Below, piece after piece: positions 43,411-51,746 of a stretch of DNA of 64,000 nt. The stretch comes from Closterium sp. Naga37s-1. Lineage: Eukaryota; Streptophyta; Zygnematophyceae; Desmidiales; Closteriaceae. Both the position numbers and the translations under genes were made by a program. A model generated the notes under the pieces. That model saw nothing but the letters and a program-made list of their open reading frames with translations, ran no database searches and had not been told where the DNA came from. Positions within the stretch are counted from its first letter, which is position 1, and each line of letters begins with the position of its first letter. The stretch lies in NCBI GenBank assembly GCA_947471745.1, contig CANJKZ010000774.1, forward strand, positions 3,756,001 through 3,820,000, given 5' to 3'.

Positions 43411-45508
43411 CTACCCCAGCTCTGGCTCCTGCATCTCCTTGTCAACGGCCTCCTCCTTCTATGTCAGCAGGTACTCCCCTTCGTCATCACCATTGCTGTT
43501 AGCAAGCGAACGGGAACCTCCATTTTCGAGAGGGAAGGGAGTACCGGGTGCAATGCCCACTTCTGCCATTACTCTCCTCCACTGACGAACCTTCACAAGG
43601 TGCCTCACATCCGATCTGACACACCCATCCAGTGCTGCCATCTCTGTATCAGTCAGTACCTTCATGTGCGGGATGTGATCCTTGTCAGAATGTTATATTT
43701 CTCTAGTCTGCAGTGGGGTACTCTATAGTGAGTACAGCCCTGTTAGGGTTTGCTATATGTACTCAACTGCCTGCTAGTGAAACCCCTCTTCTCTTCTCAT
43801 TCCTTCCTTCACGATTCTGACAATCCTTGCGCCGGATCACGTACGCAGCCACGACATAGGCATATGCCGCATCGTCCTCCACGTTGTACGCACCAAGCCT
43901 GATCTGTTGTCCCATACCGGGTCCGCACACCATCTTCACCCCCCACTTACGGCCACGGGGACACCAGCTCACCCCAGTCCACCAGCTTGAAGCAGGTTGA
44001 TTGCCGTACGCGGCTTGCATACTGATCTGACGCAGTGTGCGTGATTCCTCCCTTCCTCCCAGATGATTGCTAGCCCTTCGAGTCCGACAAAGCCTACCTG
44101 GTGCTTCCGGTGTTACTGGAGCCGTAGGAATCTCGGGTTCCTCCTTCATGGGCACGGCTTCAGGTGGTGACCACGGCGTTTGACCAGGAGAGGTAACATT
44201 GTCTTTAGCCCCTGCTGACGATGGCACCGGTAGCAGGCATGGTGTAGCATGGATGGAGCTGGCGAGCGTCTTCATCGATGCCGCGTGATCCACCTGGTTC
44301 TTTGACGTCAACAACGACAGTAGAGGAGTCTTGTGGGTCTAGAGCTCGTGGGCTGCACCGCTTAGCAGCTGCTCCTCCGATATCCCAAACGCGCGTGCCA
44401 GGCTTGTTACCGCCGCGCATACCACGTAACCCCCAAGCTCCATCCGGGTTACCATGCTGGACTGACTGCCTTGCCAGGTCGGTACGCACTTCGTCTTCCT
44501 TGGGAAACTCTAGGGCCCCAAACTCACCCAACTGGAGGAGTGGCTGAAAGGGAACCTCTACGCCCTCCCTAAAAACCCTGACCACAAGGTCACCCGTGGA
44601 GTTTAGCGACACCTCCTCTCGTAACTGCCGCCTGTAGGTGTGCAACTTGTGACCGTAGAACGTCATCCACTGCTTGATGTGGTGAAGCCGCACGACACCA
44701 GTGCACACGTATATCCCACAATCGACAGAGTCCGACTGGGTCGGGATTTCTTCAGGCTGACAAACGGCACATACAACGAGCGTAAGACGGAACGTGAGCA
44801 CACGTACGCACACAAGAAGGCACATAGCTACAACAGCATGTACGCTGTACTCACATGCATGGTCGTGATTTCAGCACAGTTCAGGCTGTTCGCGGCCTGC
44901 TTCTGGTCAGTAGTGGGCAGCTGAGGTGTATGAAGCAGAAGCAACATCCTGCATAGATCGTTGACGGTTAGGATGTTAGAACAGTTAATACTATAACTAC
45001 CACAACGACAATGGACAACGTGAGCAAGTCTCACTTCTTGACACCTTCCATCACTTCCGGTTTCTTGGTGTGCAACGATGCGCTATCGTAATGCACCAGC
45101 TCAACGTTGTCCTCTACTATCTCAGAAAGCTTGTTGCTGACCATGCCGCCAAGGTTCATGGCGATCACAAGGGAGTAGTGGCCCCTGAAACATATTAAAA
45201 ACGGACGTAATTAGAGTCGTGCATCAGGACTTATTTTAAGCAACATCACAACCGTAATATTTCTACCACGGTACTCCAACCAATACTTACTCGTAATAGA
45301 CGGGGATGGCCAGGTAATCATCCTGCACGAAGATACATGGTGCATGCCCAAGCGGCCACGCCTTGTTCAGTGAGGTCGCGTAAACGAAGGCCTTCGTATC
45401 GAGAGCGAACCATGTCTTTCCTCCCTCGAGCTTCGGATGACAAATGTTTAGAAGGTTGAAACACAAAACACTCGTGTGAGTCGCGTAATCAGTGACGACA
45501 AAATCCAT
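43411..45508 (-). pseudogene. Ulp1/SENP-type cysteine protease fused to an AP2 domain (S2 copy)
   Basis: Exons by GT-AG and phase: 45508-45291, 45184-45035, 44948-44855, 44756-44294 and 44211-43411 (the last contains the solo LTR). Numbering from the first ATG gives the C48 catalytic set: His75 in GHYSLVIAMN, Asp106 in VHYDSAS, Gln161 and Cys167 in PTQSDSVDCGIYVC. The six-residue Gln-Cys spacing equals that of yeast Ulp1. Enzymes of this family cleave SUMO or related modifiers. About 220 residues later comes an AP2-type DNA-binding domain (GVSWCPRGRKWGVKM, IRLGAYNVEDDAAYAY; about 43980-43830). A 140-bp solo LTR interrupts the exon right after it, and a stop lies some 17 codons before the end seen in S1. 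The first exon is uncertain: an upstream exon at 45786-45547 (EGYHQRPAACRVLEQRHH, with donor GTGAGT) may belong to it. Confidence 0.68.
43683..43822 (+). repeat. Solo LTR (140 bp) in the Ulp1-AP2 gene of S2
   Basis: Begins TGTCAGAATGTTATATTTC and ends CACGATTCTGACA, flanked by the exact 5-bp TSD ATCCT (43678-43682 and 43823-43827). S1 has the empty site (GTGATCCTTGCGCC near 23780). It is similar to the LTRs of element G, so it belongs to that subfamily. Confidence 0.92.
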
Positions 45509-46012
45509 TTATTAACCATGCAGTCGTGCAATTCTTGGAACACTCACATGTTGTGGAATTCTACAACGGTGTCCGCCAGACACTCGCCGTCCGCGAGGGT
45601 GAGAGCGTCTTGGGCAGTCAGCTGACATCCCACTCCATGGGGACCGTACAGTGCCAACGTCTGAAAATCGCGCTGATAGTTGGGGTTCCTCAGGCGAGTC
45701 ATCCGGTGGCTGTGGTGTCGCTGCTCCAGAACCCTGCACGCCGCTGGCCGCTGATGGTACCCTTCGACCAGCACGGGGCTCAGCACGGGGCTCGTTCTTC
45801 ACTTTGCGCTAACGGCGCACATGCTCCGTCTTCACATTTGTCAAGGTACTTGCGGCGCCGAAAGAGTGGCCTCTCTGCACCAGCATATGCTGTATGTTCA
45901 TCTTGTGCACTTGCAGGGTATGACGCTAACTAAGAGGACTTCCGCTGCTAAGAGGCGGATAGATCTGGCGCTGAAACCACAAATGAGATCTGCACGGACT
46001 AACGTAAGAGTA
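45509..46012 (-). other. S2-only block upstream of the protease exons
   Basis: Missing from S1, where flanking sequences join near 24893. It contains a minus-strand frame 45786-45544 (GYHQRPAACRVLEQRHH, LALYGPHGVGCQLTAQD) ending at a good donor (CAACAT/GTGAGT), which looks like a real exon. A second piece (PLFRRRKYLDKCEDGACAP) lies near 45880. Probably N-terminal exons of the Ulp1-AP2 gene, deleted in S1, but the connections are not resolved. Confidence 0.45.
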
Positions 46013-46644
46013 TACTAGACACGGGAGTGCGCGCAGACGGTTGCGTCTGTGTGTTGACAGGAACTCAAAAGATGTACACGGCAACCAGTGAGTCACACTG
46101 CGCGCCAAATCCAGCTTCGATGTTTTGGCGCGGAACACCAGCTCCGCGCGGGCGTCACACGTGTCATGCTTTGATTGCCCTTGTCATTTGTTCATTGTAA
46201 ACGATGGTGTGGTTATGCATGTGGATTCACGGTCTCACTGCATGCGGTGTGATGTGAAGTACGCGGTACTGCGCGACGGATGATAAAAACGAAATATTGT
46301 GCGTTGGCATACATGCGGCTGCATGCCATCATATGAAGATGTTGTGGTTGAGAGCTGTAGAATGGTTCCGGGTGCCTGTGTGGCCACCAAACCCTATCCA
46401 CAAATTTCTGTCTTACACAGTCTCGGTATAATGTTTAAATATGAGACTCGCAGTGCTAAACGAGATGTTTCCGAATAATGCTCTCGAGTAGTCCTTCACA
46501 ATCGTACTGGTCCAGGATGAACAAAGGTTAAACACACTCCCTTACATGATTCACGACACACTAGTGATGGCACGTTAACTAGCTATCGTACTAGGCGTGT
46601 GCATCTCACCGCATCGTGTTAAGCACCAGGCAACATCGACGTTC
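46013..46644. other. Unassigned S2 sequence upstream of the Ulp1-AP2 gene
   Basis: Counterpart of S1 24893-25528. Small conserved minus-strand frames only (for example 46401-46213). No gene called. Confidence 0.35.
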
Positions 46645-46965
46645 TTAGATGACCGTCGCGGCCGACTGTCGGGGACGCTTAATAGGAGTACGGCGAAGAC
46701 GACTAACCACTTTGGTGTTCGACGCACCAAACCGTTCAGGAGCGTCGCGCACTTGTATGCCGAGAGAGATGGCCTGACAGACAAGTAGTTTGGAGACCAC
46801 GCGTGCTACGCGCCTGCGACAACGACTGTCACTGATTAGCGGGCCAGTATGAGTGTTCAGTGTTATGACGGGGTCTTCCACAGAGGCAGGCGTCTCGTTA
46901 CCGACGCGCTCAATGCGTGGGGGTATCAGGAGCTGCTCGCAAATGGAAAAATGAGTAGCATGCAT
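46645..46965 (-). CDS. Hypothetical exon, unknown (S2)
   Basis: Counterpart of 25529-25849 without the Copia-B interruption. ATG at 46965, NETPASVEDPVITLN and RRRVARVVSKLLVCQAISLG. A GTTAGT donor at 46707-46702 in both copies suggests the exon ends at 46708. It could be an upstream exon of the Ulp1-AP2 gene or a separate gene. Family not recognised. Confidence 0.3.
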   Translation of the reverse strand: MHATHFSICEQLLIPPRIERVGNETPASVEDPVITLNTHTGPLISDSRCRRRVARVVSKLLVCQAISLGIQVRDAPERFGASNTKVVSRLRRTPIKRPRQSAATVI

Positions 46966-47004
46966 GAGGCCTTCGCCGCAAGGCCTGAACTCGTCTATTA
47001 GCCA

Positions 47005-47166
47005 CTACAACTGACCCAGCTCCAACACCAGTGGTTCAGACAGGACGCCAAGTACTGGTTTCTTGTACGCGCAGATGGCGAGTCGCCATGATGCTGGGAC
47101 ACATCCGGCACGCCACCAGCTAAGATGGACCGACGCAGGCATGGCTTCTGACCACGAGGCCCCCAT
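47005..47166 (-). pseudogene. C-terminal fragment of the hypothetical protein of S1 32951-33480 (S2)
   Basis: Encodes the last 50 or so residues (ASVHLSWWRAGCVPASW, SEPLVLELGQL) and a stop at 47005. Homology to S1 stops at 47166, where Copia-F-associated sequence begins, so the 5' part of the gene is lost in S2. Confidence 0.4.
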
Positions 47167-47302
47167 GTCAGTAGATCTGCACTGTGGATGCCCGATTGAT
47201 CCTAGGGGGGTTACAGGCGCGTTGTCCAGGGGGGTTATGGGCGCACTCTGACCCGCTACTCAACAAGCTCTTTTATCCCAATGGTCTAGTGGTTGGGATT
47301 CT
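47167..47302 (+). other. Unplaced spacer ending in a tRNA-like 5' half
   Basis: Short G-rich stretch (CCTAGGGGGGTTACAGGCG) of unknown origin. It is followed at 47276-47302 by TCCCAATGGTCTAGTGGTTG and GGATTC, which closely resembles the acceptor/D-arm half of eukaryotic tRNA-Glu, including an A-box-like GGTCTAGTGG. No anticodon or T arm follows. Copia-F primer-site sequence starts immediately after. Confidence 0.4.
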
Positions 47303-47394
47303 GACATGGAATCAGAGCAGGTTACTTGGGCCCACCACCTGCTACGCTGCGCGTACCACCCTAGGCTTGTCGCCCCTAGCCTCGCGCCCGAGAC

Positions 47395-48326
47395 TGAAGT
47401 CCGAGCTGCAGAAGAGACATACCTGCACTGACCTGGGTGAACTGCGCAGCTATCTTGGCCTGCAGATCACCCGGGACAGAGCACGGCGCACCATCACACT
47501 GACTCAGTCACACATGGTGCACCAGGTCCTTCAGCGCTTCGGCTTCCAGTACTCCTCGCCACAGCTCACTCCTCTGTCTACCAGCCACTCGCTCTCAGCT
47601 CCACCTTCGGACGAGTCCGTAGAGCCGGCTGGTCCGTACCCAGAGCTTGTAAGTTGCCTCATGTACCTGATGACTTGCACACGACCTGACCTCACGTACC
47701 CTCTCAGCCTTCTGGCTCACTACGTGGCTCCCGGTAGGCACCGAAAGGTGCACTGGGATGCTGCGAAGAGGGTACTGCGTTACCTGTGCAGTACGTCGGG
47801 CATGGGGCTTGTGCTTGGAGGACGGGGTCCAGTTGTCCTCACTGGTCACGCAGACGCCTCCTGGGTTGACGACTCAGCTACGCAGCGGTCGTCACAGGGT
47901 TACACCTTCAGCCTTGGGTCCGGCTCGGTTTCTTGGCGGTCTACCCACTCGTCTTCAGTTCTCAGATCCAGTTGTGAGGCTGAGATCTACACCGGAGCCA
48001 TGGCTGCTCAGGAGCTACGCTGGCTCACCTACTTGCTGACCGACTAGGCAGAGCAGCCTCGTTCGCCTCCAGTTCTGTACGTAGACAACAAGGCCATGAT
48101 TGCCTTGTGTCGGGAGCACAGAATGGAGCACAGAACGAAGCACATCGCTCTGCGATACTTCTTTGCTCGAGAGTTGCAGCAGCGTGGCCAGCTTCGTCTT
48201 GCGTACGTGGCCACTCGGGCCAACACTGCTGATGTCTTCACCAAGGCACTTCCACCTGGTGATCATCAGCGCTTTGGTACTGTGTTAGGCCTTGTGCCCA
48301 CTTTGCCTCACTTGCTTACTGCTTGA
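47395..48326 (+). pseudogene. pol: RT C-terminal part and RNase H of Copia-F
   Basis: Begins at the conserved SELQKRHTCTDLGEL segment downstream of the polymerase motif and ends at the family terminus. RNase H motifs are visible. Gag, protease, integrase and the RT core are not present. Confidence 0.83.
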
Positions 48327-48546
48327 CCCTGCTTGTACTGTGATCTCTATGTATACCTGCATGCTTGCACTTGCTAGGGTATGATCACTGTATTGTTTGC
48401 TCTCTTTATATAACTCTACATGTGAACTGGCCTTGTGGCCCTTTGCTTGTGCTCGGACTGTGTGGTGACTTTGTGATCCACCTTGCTTTGCTTTTCTTGA
48501 CTGGTCTTGTGACCACTTGTTCTCCCCCACTTTGTCTATGGGGGTG

Positions 48547-48678
48547 TGTCATAACATTATAGCTTATACATTTGTGTAGGCTGTAGTGGGGTAGCCCATA
48601 AGGGGTACAACCCAACTAGGGTTAGTACTTGTACCCAACTGTTTGCTAGTTCATTCATTCTCGTTTGTTATTCTCACA
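48547..48678 (+). repeat. 3' LTR of Copia-F (132 bp)
   Basis: Begins TGTCATAACATTATAGC and ends GTTATTCTCACA, preceded by ATGGGGGTG. It abuts the third signal-peptide exon copy. Confidence 0.88.
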
Positions 48679-48908
48679 TTCTCTCCGTCGGCCTCGCGAT
48701 CCTCATTGCTGCAGTTCTGGCGCTCTCATACGTCTCTTACACCCAAGGCGGCAGAGTCATTGCAAATGATGCCAACATAATATTGTCTGGAATGCGCAAG
48801 GCAAATGACGATACGATGCACTATTTGACTCTTAGTTCTACTACGCACGGTTCCAGAGATTGCATGAATGACCAGAGCGCCCCTCTCCCGTTGCCGCGTA
48901 GTAACTAA
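48679..48908 (+). pseudogene. Third copy of the signal-peptide exon, 5' end replaced by Copia-F LTR
   Basis: The frame from 48681 reads LSVGLAILIAAVLALSYV, homologous to the signal peptide at 39438. It then runs without the intron through QGGRVIANDANIILSGMR to a stop at 48906-48908. The first few codons, including the ATG, are missing at the junction with the LTR. No canonical donor follows the signal peptide here, unlike in S1 and S2. Family unknown. Confidence 0.5.
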
Positions 48909-49073
48909 GTACCACGCACGGGTTCTTCGTATATCCGACAGTTGAGAGAGACGTTTCTTAAGAAACTGAGCCTTTTCATACGAATTCGCTCAGGTCATTT
49001 CATGCGCGTTCATATGCCCTCGCCTGCCTGCTGCCTCCCTCGGTACCTCCCCATGAACAGGCACGCCATGCAG

Positions 49074-49200
49074 TCTAGTGTTCAAGCGAAAAGTGGAGGA
49101 CTGCTACTTGCTCTCCCTCGTGAGGACGCAGAAGAGCATGGACAAGTGCAGGGAAGATCTGCTGGCGCAGATTGAGCAGAGCGGAGGCAAGCCAGTATGG
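49074..49200 (+). CDS. Hypothetical internal exon of an unidentified gene
   Basis: Between an acceptor-like GCCATGCAG (to 49073) and a good donor GTAAGA (49201), one frame reads FKRKVEDCYLLSLVRTQKS then DKCREDLLAQIEQSGGKPVW. This looks like a helical, Cys-containing protein segment. It may belong to the secreted-protein paralog whose first exon is at 48679. Copia-C inserted about 35 bp further on. Confidence 0.35.
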
Positions 49201-49236
49201 GTAAGACACTTTTGAGCCGCCTTACTAGCATAGATG

Positions 49237-49451
49237 TGTCAAAATGTTGTATAGCTTATATTGTGTAGGCTTAAGTGGGGTAGCCCATAAGGGGTACAAC
49301 ACAATTAGGGTTAGTACTTGTACCCAACTCTTTGCTAGTTCATTCATTGTAGGCTTAAGTGGGGTAGCCCATAAGGGGTACAACCCAATTAGGGTTAGTA
49401 CTTGTACCCAACTCTTTGCTAGTTCATTCATTCTCGTTCATTATTCTGACA
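49237..49451 (+). repeat. 5' LTR of Copia-C with an 84-bp internal tandem duplication
   Basis: Units at 49264-49347 and 49348-49431 differ at one position. The ends are TGTCAAAATG and CATTATTCTGACA. The primer site TGGTTTCAGAGCACG follows (49452-49466). Confidence 0.92.
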
Positions 49452-50142
49452 TGGTTTCAGAGCACGTCCTCTGCTAGGACCGTTTTTCTTTTTCCTTGGG
49501 CCCACCACAGCGCTACCCCACTAGCCGCCCTCTGCAGCCCTCGTGCTGCCCCTACTGCCCGTCGACCCCTAGGCCAGGCCCCTAGGCCAGTCGCGACCCG
49601 TCGTCGCCCATAGGCCCGTCGCCCCTAGGCTCATCGCCTCGGGCCGTCGCCCCTAGGTTCTTTCGTCGCCCCGGCCCGTCGCCCCTAGCCCGTCGACCCC
49701 CGGCCCGTCGCCCTAGGCCTGTCGCCCCGGCTCGTCGCCCCTCGCCCGGCACCCCTAGGCCCATCGGCCCCCGCTAACGGCTCGCCCGCCGCCCTTACCG
49801 CCCTTGCGAGGCCCGCGATAGGCCCGCCAGCTGCTGCTGCCGCCCGCGCGCCGCTTGCTTAAGGCCCGCCAGCCGCCCCTGCCACCCGCGCGCCGCCCGC
49901 TAGTGGCCCACCAGCCGCCTATGCCGCCCGCGAGCCGCCCGCTCTTGGCCCGCCATCTGCCCCCGCCGCCAGCGCGCCGCCCGCTATCAGCCCGCCCGCC
50001 GCCCCCGGCCGCCCGCGCGCCGCCTGCTTACGGCCGCCAGCCGCCCCTGCCGCCCGCGCGCTGCCTGCTCACGGCCCGCCAGCCCCCTCTGCCGCTCGCG
50101 CGCCGCCTGCTATTGCCGCCCGCGCGCCGCTCGCCTAAGGCT

Positions 50143-51599
50143 TGTCAGAACTAGCAGTAGAAAGTAAGAATGAAGAAAGGAGGAGGTTCACTAGCAAGCA
50201 GTTGAGTACATATAGGAAACCCTAGATTGGGCTGTACTCGCTATAGAGTACCCCACTGCAGGCTAGACAAATACAACATTCTGACACACCCCCATAGCCA
50301 AAGTGGGGTGTAATCAGCACAATGAGCAGGTATAGCAGGAGTTCACAATAAGAAGCAAATCTAGAGGTAATCACAGCGGGCAAGTGAGGAGGAGGAGGGA
50401 CTGTGAGAGGAGAGAAGATGAGAGACGGTGGCTGAAGCTGCAGACACACGGGCAACAGGAGCTGCTGGCACAATGGCTACCGGGACAGTGCGCCCCGGAC
50501 TACTGGAGTAACTGGCTCACGGGCTACGACGAGCTACAGGAGCAACGGACCCTCGGGCGACAGGCGCAGCAGACTCTCTGGGCTACCAGGACAGTGCGCC
50601 CCGGACTACAGGTGCTGCGGACGACAAGACAGCAGCCTCCGCTCAACCTCCTCCAACTGTCCCACACACCCCCCACACACCCCCCACACACCCACTGCTT
50701 CACTCCTAACTCCACTTGCACGCCACCCCCCTAGTACCACTCCTTCGGCTCCCACACACCCACCCCCCTCAGCGGCAGCTGCAGCACTGGGAGGCGGAGG
50801 AGGAGGAGGAGTAGGGGACGACGCACAGAAACTGCACCCCCATACCCCCCCCCCCCAAACCCTAATTCAGGAGAACGGGCAGCAGCAGGGGTGGGGCGCC
50901 GTCAGAAGCACGGGGGACAGCGGGCAGCGCAGGGGCAGAGAAAACAGGGCGCCCACGGGCCTGGCGCAGCCCGTACGAACCGCGTGCGGGCGGCCCGAGG
51001 CGCGCCCTGGCCTGGCGCAGTCCGTACGGGCCGCGCGCGGGCCTGGCGCTGCCCGTACGGGCCGCGCGCGGGCCTGGCGCAGCCCGTACGGGCCGCGCGC
51101 AGGCTGTACGGGCCGCGCGCGGGCCCTACTCAGGTCGCGCAGGCCGCGACGGGCGACGGGGGGCGACGCGCGGGTCCCCGTCGCCCGTCGCAGCGCCTCC
51201 CGGGAGCGACGCGCGGAGTGACGGGGCAGAAAGCCGCCGCGCGCCTCGGGGCGCACGGCGGGCAGAAAACCGCCGCGCGCCTCGGGGCGCATGGCGGGCA
51301 GAAAACCGCCGCACGCTCCGAGCGCGCGGCGGGATGAAAAATCCGTCGCACGCCACGGGGCGTGCAACACACAGAGTAGCAGTAGCAGCGGAAGCAGTGA
51401 GGTGGTGGGCCCACCCACAGGATCGACCCAAGGGGATCGACCTGCTCTGATAGCATGTCAGAACTGGCAGTAGAAAGTAAGAATGAAGAAAGGAGGAGGT
51501 TCACTAGCAAGCAGTTGAGTACATATAGGAAACCCTAGATTGGGCTGTACTCGCTATAGAGTACCCCACTGCAGGCTAGACAAATACAACATTCTGACA
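50143..51599 (-). mobile_element. Element G, 1.46-kb non-coding LTR element nested in Copia-C leader
   Basis: Two 144-bp LTRs (50143-50286 and 51456-51599) differ at a single base. TSD AGGCT is at 50138-50142 and 51600-51604. On the minus strand the LTR is followed by a primer site TGCTATCAGAGCAGG, and a polypurine tract (AAAGTGGGG side) lies at the other end. The 1.17-kb interior has GC-rich repeats and no gag or pol. LTRs match the solo LTR at 43683. It is one of the youngest insertions and a non-autonomous member related to the Copia family. Confidence 0.92.
50287..51455 (-). other. Non-coding interior of element G
   Basis: Contains a CACACACCCC-rich microsatellite-like patch (50660-50710), a poly-C run (about 50845) and imperfect repeats of GGGCCTGGCGCAGCCCGTACG (50955-51125), like a shortened Copia leader. 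Arg/Pro-rich frames are compositional. Confidence 0.6.
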
Positions 51600-51746
51600 A
51601 GGCTTGCTTGCTGCCCCTTGCAACTCGCGAGAGCCTCTTTCTTCTTGTGAGCCGCCCCTTGCAGCCTGCTCACTGCCTTCTTGCAGCCCGCTTGCTCCCC
51701 CCCTCTGTGCTGCCCGACTTCTGCCCACCCTGCGTGCTGCGCCACT

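Larger units (their letters stand above)
47303..48678 (+). mobile_element. Copia-F, remnant with RT/RNase H part and 3' LTR
   Basis: The left end keeps only the last bases of a 5' LTR (ATTCTGACA), a primer site TGGAATCAGAGCAGG and about 80 bp of leader. Sequence then jumps into RT (from about 47395). RT and RNase H motifs run to 48326 (ITRDRARRTITLTQSHMV, HADASWVDD, YVDNKAM, TADVFTKALPPG), then the conserved 3' untranslated region and the 3' LTR at 48547-48678. Most of the interior is gone, and one or two further breaks are present. LTR type and coding sequence are closest to Copia-A and Copia-C. Confidence 0.88.
49500..51746 (+). repeat. GC-rich tandem-repeat leader of Copia-C (split by element G)
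   Basis: 49560-49790 has units around GGCCCGTCGCCCCTA, and 49800-50137 has units around CCGCCCGCGCGCCGCC. After element G the leader continues at 51600-51746 to the gag ATG at 51747. No gene. Confidence 0.8.

Noticed and set aside
39395-47166. Reading the Ulp1-like protease as a Polinton/adenain gene
   Set aside because: No polymerase B, packaging ATPase, capsid or rve integrase in the unit, the genes have introns, and the protease motifs fit C48 Ulp1. Treated as host or plain DNA-transposon gene instead.
47276-47302. A complete tRNA-Glu gene
   Set aside because: Only the 5' half is present; no anticodon stem, T arm with GGTTC box, or acceptor complement follows.
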